From: Thiotrichaceae bacterium UBA4486
Lineage (GTDB): Bacteria > Pseudomonadota > Gammaproteobacteria > Eutrophobiales > Eutrophobiaceae
Length of the DNA stretch: 64,000 bases
Reading direction: 5' to 3'
NCBI GenBank assembly: GCA_002389045.1
Contig: DGNS01000009.1
Location: 513,608-577,607 of the forward strand
In this document: in pieces, positions 1-8,589 of the stretch
How the letters are laid out: each line of letters opens with the position of its first letter
Numbering within the stretch: the first letter of the stretch is position 1
Notes under the pieces: model-generated
Seen by the model: only the letters and a program-made list of their open reading frames with translations
Databases searched by the model: none
What the model was told of the DNA's origin: nothing
Program-made: the position numbers and the translations under genes

Positions 1-1
1 G

Positions 2-1054
2 AAACGACCACGGACAAGGCAGGATGCCGCAGTTGCCCTGCTGGTCACCGTGGTCACCGTGGCTTATGACCTGATGGTGGCCGTGGGCCTGGGCGTGGTA
101 ATCGCAATAGTGCTGTTCATTCGCACCCAGATCCGGGCCAGCATCGTGCACCGGCGCTCAACCGGACAACAGATACGTTCGGTCAGGACCCGTTCCAGGG
201 ATGAACGCGAACTGCTCAATGTGCACGGTGATCGCATTGTGATGTATGAACTGCGTGGCAACCTGTTCTTTGCCACGGCCGATGCACTGCTGGAAAACCT
301 GGCCGCCGACCTGGAAAAACCGAATTACCTGATCCTGCACATGCGACGCGTTCAGCAGGTTGACCTGACGGCGATCAAGTACCTGCAACAGATTGCCTCA
401 CGTCTGCAGAAAAATGGCGGAGTACTCATCTTCTGCAACATTCACAAGGGCATGGGCATCGGCAAGCGCATGCAGAAAGCGTTCAAGAAACGCACTATTG
501 GTGAAACGCATCTTCATGTCCTGACCTTCAACGGCAAGGATGAAGCGCTGGAATTTGCCGAGGATGCTTTGCTCGGGGAATTCAATGTTCAATCCACGAA
601 ATTCCATGACACCATCCCGGTCCGTGACAACGACCTGTGCCGCGATCTGGGTGAGGAGACCATCACCGACCTGGAAAGCGTACTGCAGTCCGTGATGCTT
701 GAAACCGGGGAAACGCTTTTTGCAGCCGGTGATCCGGGCGATGCGCTCTACCTGGTGATCAGCGGGACGATTGATATACGATTGCCCACAACCCGACATC
801 ATTACAAGCGCCTGGCGAGCTGCAACCCAGGCGCTTTTTTTGGTGAACTCGCCCTGTTAAAGCCGGGACCAAGAGTAGCCGGTGCCGTGGCGATGCACAA
901 AACGGAATTAAGAGTGCTGTCCCGGGGCGGCTTCGAGAAGCTTACTGAACATCATCCCGACACCGCCATCCAGGTGTTGCATACTCTGGCGCGCATTGAA
1001 GTCGAACACCTGCGCTGGTCCAGTGCGGAGATCCGGCACCTGTCCGAATGGTAG
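2..1054 (+). CDS. SulP-type anion transporter, C-terminal part (STAS plus cyclic-nucleotide-binding domain)
   Basis: The frame is open from the first bases, so the 5' end lies outside the window. What is visible is the last membrane segment (about residues 5-30 counted from the GTG at 50), then a STAS domain (about 50-170), then a cyclic-nucleotide-binding-like domain (about 195-320) with GDPGDALYLVISG and a FGELALL phosphate-binding cassette. SulP proteins carry sulfate, bicarbonate or other anions; STAS domains regulate them from the cytoplasm. A CAP-like domain after STAS suggests a second allosteric input, but whether the ligand is cAMP cannot be told. The residues of the cassette look intact (PRVAGAVA). 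Substrate is unknown because the membrane core is missing. Confidence 0.85.
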   Translation, partial: KRPRTRQDAAVALLVTVVTVAYDLMVAVGLGVVIAIVLFIRTQIRASIVHRRSTGQQIRSVRTRSRDERELLNVHGDRIVMYELRGNLFFATADALLENLAADLEKPNYLILHMRRVQQVDLTAIKYLQQIASRLQKNGGVLIFCNIHKGMGIGKRMQKAFKKRTIGETHLHVLTFNGKDEALEFAEDALLGEFNVQSTKFHDTIPVRDNDLCRDLGEETITDLESVLQSVMLETGETLFAAGDPGDALYLVISGTIDIRLPTTRHHYKRLASCNPGAFFGELALLKPGPRVAGAVAMHKTELRVLSRGGFEKLTEHHPDTAIQVLHTLARIEVEHLRWSSAEIRHLSEW

Positions 1055-1061
1055 GTATTGC

Positions 1062-1089
1062 TTGACGGGGATTCTCTTGTACCTATGAT
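1062..1089 (+). promoter_or_regulatory. Candidate sigma-70 promoter of the SpoIIAA-like gene
   Basis: TTGACG at 1062-1067 and TATGAT at 1084-1089 are separated by 16 bp, just after the SulP stop codon. It would give a leader of about 120 nt before the ATG at 1215. Read from sequence match only. Confidence 0.5.
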
Positions 1090-1214
1090 GATTGCCGATC
1101 ATGATCCGGATTGATACATCTGTGTTATTCAGCTTTGCCATGCATACAAATACATCACAATAACCAACAACAGTCATTCAACGCTGACGGATTTTTTCCT
1201 GGAACAGGAGAAAC

Positions 1215-1580
1215 ATGGATTACGAAATTACCACACCGCCCGGCAAGAACTATGTGCATATCAAGGTCTATGAAACCATTACGCCCGATCTCGAACGCAG
1301 TTTTGCCAGTGAGGCTATCAAACAGGCAAAAGCACATAACCGCATGCACTACTTTACCGATGTCACCGGGGTCAGAAATGTCAGCGATCCGGCGGATATG
1401 TACAAACTGGCTTACCAGGAACTGGCAGCAATGGGTATGGACCGGCGATCAAAAATCGCCATTCTGGTCAGCGCGGATGACCACTCACACGATTTTATCG
1501 AAACGGTATTTGTCAATGCCGGCTACCTGTGCCTGTTGTTTCATGATCCGGATCATGCGCTGGCCTGGCTGGAGGACTGA
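1215..1580 (+). CDS. SpoIIAA/STAS-like small cytosolic protein
   Basis: A 121-residue soluble protein with the pattern of SpoIIAA-like (STAS-related, sometimes listed as DUF3478) proteins: a beta-rich N-terminus, helices around residues 30-75, and a central strand followed by a predicted helix. A strong ribosome site (ACAGGAG, 4 nt before the ATG) fixes the start. No catalytic motif is visible. It follows a SulP protein that itself carries a STAS domain, so a regulatory or lipid/anion-sensing role is possible, but no experimental function can be assigned. The gene appears to have its own promoter at 1062-1089. Confidence 0.65.
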   Translation: MDYEITTPPGKNYVHIKVYETITPDLERSFASEAIKQAKAHNRMHYFTDVTGVRNVSDPADMYKLAYQELAAMGMDRRSKIAILVSADDHSHDFIETVFVNAGYLCLLFHDPDHALAWLED

Positions 1581-1668
1581 ACGGTTGTTCCGGCCTTCTC
1601 TACTGTACTGAAACCGCCACCTGTATCCGCCTGGCACGCTGAGCAGGCGCAGAGGGCGGAAATTTCTG

Positions 1669-1674
1669 TATAAT
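1669..1674 (+). promoter_or_regulatory. Candidate -10 element of uup
   Basis: TATAAT lies 11 nt before the uup ATG. No convincing -35 is seen. If used, the mRNA would start about 5 nt before the start codon, i.e. with almost no leader. Confidence 0.3.
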
Positions 1675-1685
1675 CCGCACCGCTC

Positions 1686-3584
1686 ATGCCGCTAATAACC
1701 CTCGACGATATCTGCATTGAATTCGGTGACCAGCCGATTTTACGCAATGCCAGCCTGGTTCTGGAGGACAACGAACGCGTCTGCCTGATCGGCCGTAACG
1801 GCGCCGGCAAGTCCACACTGCTGAAAATCATCGATGGTGATATTGAACCGGATTCAGGAGAAATTGTCCGTAAATCGCACTTGCGTATCAGTCAGCTCGC
1901 TCAGGCCCTGCCCGATGAACTGCACCTCGACGTGCACGAGTACGTGGAAGGTGGATTGCGGCATTTGCGCGAATTGATCGATGCCTGGCATCGCTGCGCC
2001 CAAAGCCGCATGGATCGTCATGGATTACGGGAACTCGAGGATCTGCAACAACAGATCGAGGCCGAGGGCGGCTGGCATATCGATCAGCGTGTCGCTACCG
2101 TGCTTTCAGAACTGGGTTTGCCGGGTGATTGCACACTGGGTGAACTCTCCGGCGGCTGGCAGCGGCGAGTCGGTCTGGCCCGCGCCCTGGTTTCCAACCC
2201 GGAACTGTTGCTGCTCGATGAACCCACCAATCACCTGGACCTGGCCAGTATCCAGTGGCTGGAAGGCCGCATACGCAATTTCACGGGCACGGTGCTGTTC
2301 ATTACCCATGACCGCGCCTTCCTGCAAAAACTGGCCACCCGCATCGTCGAACTGGATCGCACGCGCCTGAGCAGCTGGCCCGGTGATTACCGCAATTTCC
2401 TGCGCCGCAAGGAAGAAGCATTACACGCCGAGGACCTCGACAAGGCCCTGTTCGAAAAGCGGCTGGCCGAGGAAGAAACCTGGATCCGTCAGGGCATCAA
2501 GGCCCGGCGCACCCGCAACGAGGGCCGGGTGCGCGCGCTGGAGGCCATGCGCGAGGAAGCCGCCGAACGTCTGAAATTCCGCCGCGAGCCCGGCGCCCGC
2601 ATCCATATCGAGAGTTCGGACAATGAATCGGGACGCAAGGTCTGTGACCTGCACCAGGTCAGTTATGCTTACGGTAACGAACCGGTCATCAACCAGCTTA
2701 ACCTGAAAATCCGGCGCGGGGATCGCATCGGACTGGTGGGCAATAACGGCGTCGGCAAGAGTACGCTGCTGAACCTGATCCTCGGCCGTATTGAACCGCA
2801 GTCCGGCACGGTGAAACGCGGCACCAATCTCGAAACGGGCTATTTCGATCAGATGCGGCGCGATCTGGACCCGGACAAGACCATCGCCGAGGTGGTCGGT
2901 GACGGCCGCGAATACATCCGCCTGAATGGCAAGGACCGCCATGTTATCGGCTACCTGCGCGGCTTTCTGTTCAGCGCCAAACGGGCGATGACACCCATCA
3001 AGGCCATCTCCGGCGGCGAACGCAACCGGGTCATACTGGCCAGGCTGTTTACCCGGCCGACCAATTTCCTGGTTCTCGACGAGCCGACCAACGACCTGGA
3101 TGTCGAAACCCTGGAGGTTCTCGAGGATCGCCTGATGGATTACCAGGGCACGCTGATCGTGGTCAGCCATGATCGCGCCTTTCTGGACAACGTGGTCAGC
3201 AGCATCCTGGTCTTCGAGGATGATCGCATCGAACGTTACGCGGGCGGCTTCAGTGACTGGCAAAAACGCGGCCGGCACCTGGCCGAGAAAGACAATCCGA
3301 TCACACAAACTTCCGCCGGCGAAAACCCTGATACTGCCAATAGCGGACAGGACGGGCGCCGGCGCCTGGGCTACAAGTTACAACGTGAACTGGAACATCT
3401 GCCTGATGAGATAGAAACACTGGAACAGCGTATCGGGAAACTGCAGCAACAGACCGGTGATCCGGATTTTTATGCGCAAGCCTATGAACACATCCAGCCG
3501 GTTCTGGATGAAATCAGTACCTGTCAGCAGGAACTGGATCTGAAGATGAAGCGCTGGGAAGAACTCGCGAGTATGAGTGAGTAA
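1686..3584 (+). CDS. uup: ABC-F family ATPase Uup
   Basis: A 632-residue protein with two ABC ATPase domains and no membrane segment, as in ABC-F proteins. Domain 1 has GRNGAGKST (about residue 36), LSGGWQRRVGLARAL and LLLLDEPTNHLD; domain 2 has GNNGVGKST, ISGGERNRVILARL and FLVLDEPTNDLD. The linker between them is charged and helical, and the last 80 residues form the coiled coil typical of Uup. Uup acts on ribosomes and influences precise excision of transposons and branched DNA in E. coli. Length and order match the family. The ATG has only a short upstream leader. A second ABC-F gene, ettA, lies at 8590-10254. Confidence 0.92.
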   Translation: MPLITLDDICIEFGDQPILRNASLVLEDNERVCLIGRNGAGKSTLLKIIDGDIEPDSGEIVRKSHLRISQLAQALPDELHLDVHEYVEGGLRHLRELIDAWHRCAQSRMDRHGLRELEDLQQQIEAEGGWHIDQRVATVLSELGLPGDCTLGELSGGWQRRVGLARALVSNPELLLLDEPTNHLDLASIQWLEGRIRNFTGTVLFITHDRAFLQKLATRIVELDRTRLSSWPGDYRNFLRRKEEALHAEDLDKALFEKRLAEEETWIRQGIKARRTRNEGRVRALEAMREEAAERLKFRREPGARIHIESSDNESGRKVCDLHQVSYAYGNEPVINQLNLKIRRGDRIGLVGNNGVGKSTLLNLILGRIEPQSGTVKRGTNLETGYFDQMRRDLDPDKTIAEVVGDGREYIRLNGKDRHVIGYLRGFLFSAKRAMTPIKAISGGERNRVILARLFTRPTNFLVLDEPTNDLDVETLEVLEDRLMDYQGTLIVVSHDRAFLDNVVSSILVFEDDRIERYAGGFSDWQKRGRHLAEKDNPITQTSAGENPDTANSGQDGRRRLGYKLQRELEHLPDEIETLEQRIGKLQQQTGDPDFYAQAYEHIQPVLDEISTCQQELDLKMKRWEELASMSE

Positions 3585-3635
3585 CACCGGGTATTTTTCC
3601 GCTCACGAGATAATACACGCGCTGATCCATATATG

Positions 3636-3767
3636 TGTTCCAAATCGGTGTACAGTCGGGAACCATACAAACAGACCGTATGCGGCAGGGATGCCGCATC
3701 CGAGCTACAGGGACGTATTTACCGCGTGTCTGCGTTATGGTTCCCGACTGTACACCGATTTGGAACA
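3636..3767. repeat. 132-bp element with perfect 32-bp terminal inverted repeats
   Basis: Positions 3636-3667 and 3736-3767 are exact reverse complements over 32 bp. The 68-bp centre contains a second hairpin, ATGCGGCA-GGGA-TGCCGCAT (8-bp stem). It sits between the convergent ends of uup and the SprT-like gene, so the transcript could form a large cruciform-like hairpin and act as a bidirectional terminator. The form resembles a miniature inverted-repeat element; no target-site duplication was identified. Confidence 0.75.
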
Positions 3768-3772
3768 GGTAT

Positions 3773-4291
3773 TTAGCCCGCCGCAACCAGCAATTGCTTG
3801 CACACCCGGCAGTAATAACGCGCTCCGCGTATCACGCGATGGTGACGGATGCTGGTCAGTTCATGGTGACGGCAGACACAGCGGTATCCATAGCGGCGGT
3901 AACGGCGCTGCGGAATATCACTCATATCGAAATCACAGGTTACCCGCGGGTCCGCGCCGAGCAGGCGCATGATCGATTGCCATTCACGCCCGTGCGGCCG
4001 GGTCCGCGCCATTCCATACAGCATGTCCACCGCGTAATGGGCCGCTTCATGCGGCACGGTGCCTTCGAGGTTATCGCGGTAATAACGTGAGAACAGCCAG
4101 GGATTGTAACGAATGACGCGCTGATTCTTTTTTACCCGGTACATGCCGGCGGATCGGCCGCGCAGATCAAACAGCACCGGGATCATCGGCAGGTCAATGC
4201 CCAGTTCCTGGGCCAGCCGCTGCACGATCTCTTCAGTACGCCGGATCACTTGCCCGCATTGTTGTTCGTCCAGGGGGCAACGCTGATTCAT
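3773..4291 (-). CDS. SprT-family zinc metalloprotein
   Basis: A 172-residue protein using the ATG at 4291, chosen because it falls just after the stop of the upstream gene (4308) and at the start of the conserved region. HEAAH at residues 81-85 is the zinc-binding active site of SprT/Spartan-like proteases, and the C-terminus has two Cys pairs (RCVC and YCRVC) forming the SprT zinc ribbon. SprT domains are associated with DNA-protein crosslink processing in eukaryotes; the bacterial role is not settled. The gene is 16 bp downstream of the MgtC-type gene and is probably cotranscribed with it. Its 3' end touches the inverted-repeat element. Confidence 0.85.
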   Translation of the reverse strand: MNQRCPLDEQQCGQVIRRTEEIVQRLAQELGIDLPMIPVLFDLRGRSAGMYRVKKNQRVIRYNPWLFSRYYRDNLEGTVPHEAAHYAVDMLYGMARTRPHGREWQSIMRLLGADPRVTCDFDMSDIPQRRYRRYGYRCVCRHHELTSIRHHRVIRGARYYCRVCKQLLVAAG

Positions 4292-4307
4292 GAGATCCGG
4301 GTGCGCT

Positions 4308-5567
4308 TTACGGGGCAGTAAGGAAGCCGGTAATGATGGCCACCAGCAATACCGATCCAACCGGAAGCAGCAGCCGTTTGCCGCCAATGATGACCGCCAT
4401 CAGCCCCTTTACCAGGGTATTGACGATCGCGGCGAGTATGATCGCCCTGACAGCCGTATCCAGTACCAGTTTGCCTTCTTCCGCCATCCGCGCCAGGGCA
4501 AGATTGATGGCATCGACATCGCTGATGCCTGAAATGCCGGCCAGGATCATGACACCGGCGTCACCGAACCAGTTTTTTAAACCATGCGCGAAAAAAGTGA
4601 CCAGCGCCAGCAACAAGCCCAGTTGCAGGGCTGTTTTCAGTTCAAACGGATTTCTGAATGTCTGGCTGGTGTCCGTCGAGGTTTTTCCCGGTCGCGTGGA
4701 CAGCCAGCCGGCGGAAACAAAACAGACCACCCCCATCAGGCCGAGCGGCAACAGCATCTGCTGCGCAACCGGTGGATAGAGGATACCGGCCAGCAACAGC
4801 ATTCGTGGATACATAGTGCCCGCCGACACCAGGATGCCCGTGGCAATGAGGTTGGCCAGATCCGGATTTTTGCGGCAAATACGGGAAAAGTGCAGTGTCA
4901 GAGCCGTTGACGAGGCCAGCCCACCTAGCAACCCTGTTAGCATCAAGCCGCGCCGGGCGCCGATGACCTTGACGCCGAAATAACCGACAAATGAAATCCC
5001 GGCGATCAACACCACCATCCACCAGATGACATAGGGATTCAGCGCCTCCCACGGTCCATAACCCCGGTTCGGCAACACAGGCAGGATCACCACGGAGATC
5101 AGCAGCAGCTTGAGAACCGCTAACAGCTCGTAACGCTGTATGTTTGCCTCAAACCGGTGCAACAGCGTTTTCATGCCGAGCAAGGTGGTCATGATGACGG
5201 CCACGGCCGCGGCCACGCTGATATAACCGTACATGATCACCGCACCCAGGATAAAGGTCAGCAGGGAGGCGACGACAGTGGTAATGCCATAGTCATGATC
5301 TTCGCTGGCGGCAATGATATGCGAGGCGGTCATCAATGCGGCCAGGCCGAGAAACGAGAAGCCCAGAACAACCGGACTGGTTTGCATGGCAAGCAATCCG
5401 CACAGTGCGCCCAGGAGTCCGATCAGACCGAAGGTGCGCATGCCGGTAATACGCCGGGCGCCGCTGCCTTCCTTTTGTTCACGTTCGTATTGTCCGCGTT
5501 CAAGACCTGTCAACAGGCCGATGGCCAGGGCAACCGTCAAACGCAGGAAAAGTTCGTACTGGGTCAT
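4308..5567 (-). CDS. MgtC/SapB family membrane protein with DUF4010
   Basis: A 419-residue polytopic inner-membrane protein. The N-terminal about 140 residues match MgtC/SapB (start MTQYELFLRLTVALAIGLLT, then GLERGQ and the GMRTFGLIGLLGAL segment); the rest is a DUF4010-type hydrophobic domain with about eight further helices. Proteins of this arrangement are common in proteobacteria; MgtC itself affects magnesium homeostasis and ATP synthase activity in Salmonella, but the DUF4010 members are uncharacterised. No clear ribosome site precedes the ATG. It probably forms a short operon with the SprT-like gene. Confidence 0.85.
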   Translation of the reverse strand: MTQYELFLRLTVALAIGLLTGLERGQYEREQKEGSGARRITGMRTFGLIGLLGALCGLLAMQTSPVVLGFSFLGLAALMTASHIIAASEDHDYGITTVVASLLTFILGAVIMYGYISVAAAVAVIMTTLLGMKTLLHRFEANIQRYELLAVLKLLLISVVILPVLPNRGYGPWEALNPYVIWWMVVLIAGISFVGYFGVKVIGARRGLMLTGLLGGLASSTALTLHFSRICRKNPDLANLIATGILVSAGTMYPRMLLLAGILYPPVAQQMLLPLGLMGVVCFVSAGWLSTRPGKTSTDTSQTFRNPFELKTALQLGLLLALVTFFAHGLKNWFGDAGVMILAGISGISDVDAINLALARMAEEGKLVLDTAVRAIILAAIVNTLVKGLMAVIIGGKRLLLPVGSVLLVAIITGFLTAP

Positions 5568-5632
5568 AATAATGCCATGGTTAACCGGTTATGCTGCATG
5601 ACCAGGGGTTCATCAGTATATCAGCCTGATCG

Positions 5633-5709
5633 GTTCCCTGTTCCCTGTATCCTGTAATCTGTTATCTGTTATCTGTTATCTGTTATCTGTAGTCTGTAGT
5701 CTGTAGTCT
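5633..5709. repeat. Heptanucleotide tandem array (GTTATCT/GTAGTCT type), 11 units
   Basis: Eleven consecutive 7-bp units: GTTCCCT x2, GTATCCT, GTAATCT, GTTATCT x4, GTAGTCT x3. The array overlaps the last 11 codons and the stop of the hydroxyacid oxidase gene on the minus strand. A related array is at 10350-10412. Confidence 0.9.
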
Positions 5710-6833
5710 GCACTCATGGCTTCAAATTCCGTACATCCGAGTTGTTGCAGGGTGCGGGTGATTTCATCACGAAATATTTCTATTGCCTGGCGGGGTCCGT
5801 CAGCGCCTGCCGCCGCCAGCGCATACATGAAAGAACGCCCGGAAAACACGGCACTGGCGCCGAGTGCCCGCGCCCGCACCACATCGAGACCGCTGCGAAT
5901 GCCACTGTCCAGCATGACGGTCATTCGCTCGCGCAACGAGGACGGCAACGCCTGCAGCGCGGCGATACTGGACGGCGCCGCATCCAGTTGCCGGCCGGCA
6001 TGATTGGACAGGATGACGCCATCGGCACCCAGGTCCGCGGCGGCGCTGATATCGCTGCCGCGCTGCAGGCCCTTGATGATCAGCGGGCCCTGCCAGAGCG
6101 AGCGAATTTCCTGAAGACGTTCAATGCTCACCCCGGGACAGAAAAATTGCGTCAGAAATTCTCCCAGGTGTTTGATGTCACCGCTATCACTATAAGGCAT
6201 CAGGTTCATAAAACGGGGCATGCCGTGACGCAGGGTCAACAACGCCCAGAGCGGGCGGCGTATGACCTGTGCAACCAGACGGGGAGTAATTCTGAACGGC
6301 AGGATCAAACCATTCTTCAATTCGCGATCACGTTTGGCGCCTACCGGTATATCCACCGTGACCACCAGCGCCTTGAACCCGGCGCGGCCGGCACGTTCGA
6401 TCAGATCACGCATGATCGCCCGGTCGCGCGGTACGTAGAGTTGAAACCAGCCCACGTCGGGTGCGTTCGCGGCAATGTCTTCCAGCGCCGTCGTGCCCAT
6501 GGTGCTGTAAATATAAGGGATATTGGCGGCCTGGGCGGCGCGGGCCAGGCGGGATTCACCGTTCGGCCACATCATGTTACCGAGTCCAACGGGTGAAACA
6601 CCGATGCCGAGATCATAGTCATGATCAAACAGCCGGCAATGCGTATTCACCGTGCCTACATCGCACAGATAGCGCGGCCACAGGATCACGTTATCAAGGT
6701 CGCCGCGGTTGCGGCGCAGGCAGAACTCGCCGCCGATCCCCGACTCCAGGTAATCCACGGCAAAGGCCGGGATACGCTTGCGCGCCTTTGCGGCCATATC
6801 GGCAATCGACGGCATGGCGGGATTGTAGTTCAT
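5676..6833 (-). CDS. FMN-dependent alpha-hydroxy-acid oxidase/dehydrogenase
   Basis: A 385-residue TIM-barrel flavoprotein of the lactate/glycolate oxidase family. Visible signatures are the N-terminal DYLESGIGGE region, WFQLYVPRD, the VTVDIPVGAKRDRELKNG stretch, IIKGLQ (FMN lysine), the active-site SNHAGRQLD, and DSGIRSGLDVVRA plus FSGRSFMYA for FMN phosphate. It should oxidise a 2-hydroxy acid such as lactate, passing electrons to oxygen or the quinone pool; the substrate cannot be told. GGGAG 13 nt before the ATG supports the start. The last residues (about YRLQTTDNR) are encoded inside the heptamer array, so repeat-number change would alter or extend the C-terminus. Confidence 0.88.
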   Translation of the reverse strand: MNYNPAMPSIADMAAKARKRIPAFAVDYLESGIGGEFCLRRNRGDLDNVILWPRYLCDVGTVNTHCRLFDHDYDLGIGVSPVGLGNMMWPNGESRLARAAQAANIPYIYSTMGTTALEDIAANAPDVGWFQLYVPRDRAIMRDLIERAGRAGFKALVVTVDIPVGAKRDRELKNGLILPFRITPRLVAQVIRRPLWALLTLRHGMPRFMNLMPYSDSGDIKHLGEFLTQFFCPGVSIERLQEIRSLWQGPLIIKGLQRGSDISAAADLGADGVILSNHAGRQLDAAPSSIAALQALPSSLRERMTVMLDSGIRSGLDVVRARALGASAVFSGRSFMYALAAAGADGPRQAIEIFRDEITRTLQQLGCTEFEAMSADYRLQTTDNR

Positions 6834-6881
6834 GAACCCGGTGTTCTCCCTTTTATTGGCAAGGTCGTGCTGCCAGCCCCG

Positions 6882-7973
6882 TTACTCACAGCCCGCAGCC
6901 CGGTCGGGCGCGGCGCAGGGCCGGCGTGAGAAGACCTCATCCGGCACGCCCATGGCTGCTTTCAAGCGGATATCGCGATCCCATTTATTTTTTATACCGG
7001 TAATTTGCCAGGCTTTTTTGATCCCCGTATGCCGGACATGGTACCACGGTGACACTACGGGGAAAGATTGCAGCGGCCAGTCGCTGCCGTAGATCATACG
7101 TTCGGTGACGCCAGGGACATTGAGCGCGCGCACCAGAAAACCGGTCTTGTTGATTTGCGTGAGGCTGGAGATATCCGTGTACAAGTTCGGGTATTGATCA
7201 AACATGGGCAGGATGCGTTCGAAGTTGTCTTCACCTTCGGATACCCCGGTCGTGGAAATATGCGCGGCAATGACAAGCACACCGAGGCGCAACGGCAAGA
7301 CCAGCTTTTGCGGGTCCGCCAGTTCATCGCGGGCATGAACGAAGGCTTTCTCCCGGCCCGTGTGCGACAACAGCGGCAGACCGAGTTCCGCCATTTTCCG
7401 GTAAAACGGCATCAGCGCCTCATCCGCCGGGTCGATGTCCATGATCGACGGTATCCACTTGATCAGCACCGCGCCCTGTTCCGCCACCTGTTCCAGCAGT
7501 TCCAGGCTGTTACTGCGCCAGGGATTGATGCTGGCGCCGAACAGCAGGTTGTCAAAACGGGAAGTCTGCCGGTAGACGTAATCGTTGGGCACATAGAACT
7601 GGGTGTTTTTACGATCCATCTTCCCGCTGCTGCGGTCATACACACCGTCAATGGCCAGCACCACAGCCTGATCGACATAGCGGGATTCGTCAATGCGTTG
7701 ACTCAGGCGTTCCACTACGAGGGCATCACCATGCTCGCGTAACTCGTCTTCCGTTACCTGCATCCATTTCAGGAACAGACCAAAACGAAAATTATCACGC
7801 ATGGTCTGGTTCACGAAGGCGCCGGAACCGCCATGACCGAGTCCGGCCACATGGACATGCCAGTCGATGATGTGACGATCCTCAAGGTCATCGCCCGCCA
7901 GGACAATGAATGGCCGGCAGAACAGCAGCAGGGCAAGCAAGACCAGCAGCCTGTTAATTATCACCATGAACAT
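6882..7973 (-). CDS. Exported amidohydrolase-family protein
   Basis: A 363-residue protein with a signal peptide (MFMVIINRLLVLLALLLFC, then FIVLAG). The ATG at 7973 is preceded by CCGGAG at a good distance; the longer frame to 8027 has no better start. The amidohydrolase (TIM-barrel) metal ligands are seen as WHVHV near the mature N-terminus, SHTGREK, AAHISTTG and the terminal YGSDWP aspartate. The family hydrolyses or decarboxylates diverse carboxylic substrates; the substrate here is unknown. It lies 48 bp before the hydroxyacid oxidase gene and is probably in one transcript with it, so the pair may act on a common organic acid. Confidence 0.8.
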   Translation of the reverse strand: MFMVIINRLLVLLALLLFCRPFIVLAGDDLEDRHIIDWHVHVAGLGHGGSGAFVNQTMRDNFRFGLFLKWMQVTEDELREHGDALVVERLSQRIDESRYVDQAVVLAIDGVYDRSSGKMDRKNTQFYVPNDYVYRQTSRFDNLLFGASINPWRSNSLELLEQVAEQGAVLIKWIPSIMDIDPADEALMPFYRKMAELGLPLLSHTGREKAFVHARDELADPQKLVLPLRLGVLVIAAHISTTGVSEGEDNFERILPMFDQYPNLYTDISSLTQINKTGFLVRALNVPGVTERMIYGSDWPLQSFPVVSPWYHVRHTGIKKAWQITGIKNKWDRDIRLKAAMGVPDEVFSRRPCAAPDRAAGCE

Positions 7974-8202
7974 GAATTCTATACTCCGGCACGCGGAGTA
8001 AACATGCAACCGCGGGCGGTTGTTCAATCAAGACCGCCTGCCGGGAGGAGTCGAACGCAGTTCTGGGAAATTACGGATACAGCACGCATCAGCATGCATT
8101 CGGGAAATGATTGGACCACGGCAACATCGGGAATGCCTGTGGTGGTGGCGGACAGATACCGCCCCGCTGGTAAACGGCCGCTGCTGCGGGGGGTTACCGG
8201 CT

Positions 8203-8460
8203 TTACCGGCTGTCCAGTTGGGCCTGTAAATCGGCGATCTCGGCCTCGATGGCCGCCATTTGCTCCTTGTATTCGGAAATGGTCATCTCGTTGGCCTCGA
8301 TCTGTTCGTTCAGCGAGATGTTTTCCTGTTCCAGTCGTTCAATCTCGGCCGTTGCCTCTTCAAGCGTCATCTCCGGGGACATGCCCCCGGCCAGGGTCAG
8401 CATCGGCGTGAACATCAGAATCGAACCCATTAAACCCGCGGCCAGACAGTGAATCTTCAT
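8203..8460 (-). CDS. Small secreted coiled-coil protein
   Basis: An 85-residue protein with an N-terminal signal peptide (about residues 1-24, ending TLAGG) and a mature part that is one continuous heptad-type helix rich in Glu, Ile and Leu (about residues 32-84). AAGGAG 5 nt before the ATG is an excellent ribosome site. It resembles small periplasmic proteins of the Lpp/SlyB-coil sort in form only; there is no lipobox Cys. Not recognised as a named family. About 230 bp of non-coding DNA separates it from the amidohydrolase gene. Confidence 0.75.
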   Translation of the reverse strand: MKIHCLAAGLMGSILMFTPMLTLAGGMSPEMTLEEATAEIERLEQENISLNEQIEANEMTISEYKEQMAAIEAEIADLQAQLDSR

Positions 8461-8589
8461 AGTATCTCCTTAATGTTGGGAACAGACGCCGATCCGGTCT
8501 TCCGCACAGGCTCTGTTTCCCGGTAAATCCCCGGATGTTCAACCCTGACCGGCGTATCCACGCAGTATAGCAACGATGCCGGGGAAGCT

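Noticed and set aside
2421..3308. 295-residue frame antisense to uup
   Set aside because: It lies wholly inside the complete uup coding sequence; such long antisense frames arise from the codon use of G+C-rich genes.
3577..3972. 131-residue plus-strand frame after uup
   Set aside because: It crosses the inverted-repeat element and the antisense of the SprT-like gene; no domain matches.
5633..5709. CRISPR array
   Set aside because: The repeat unit is only 7 bp and there are no spacers, so the tandem arrays here and at 10350-10412 are not CRISPR.
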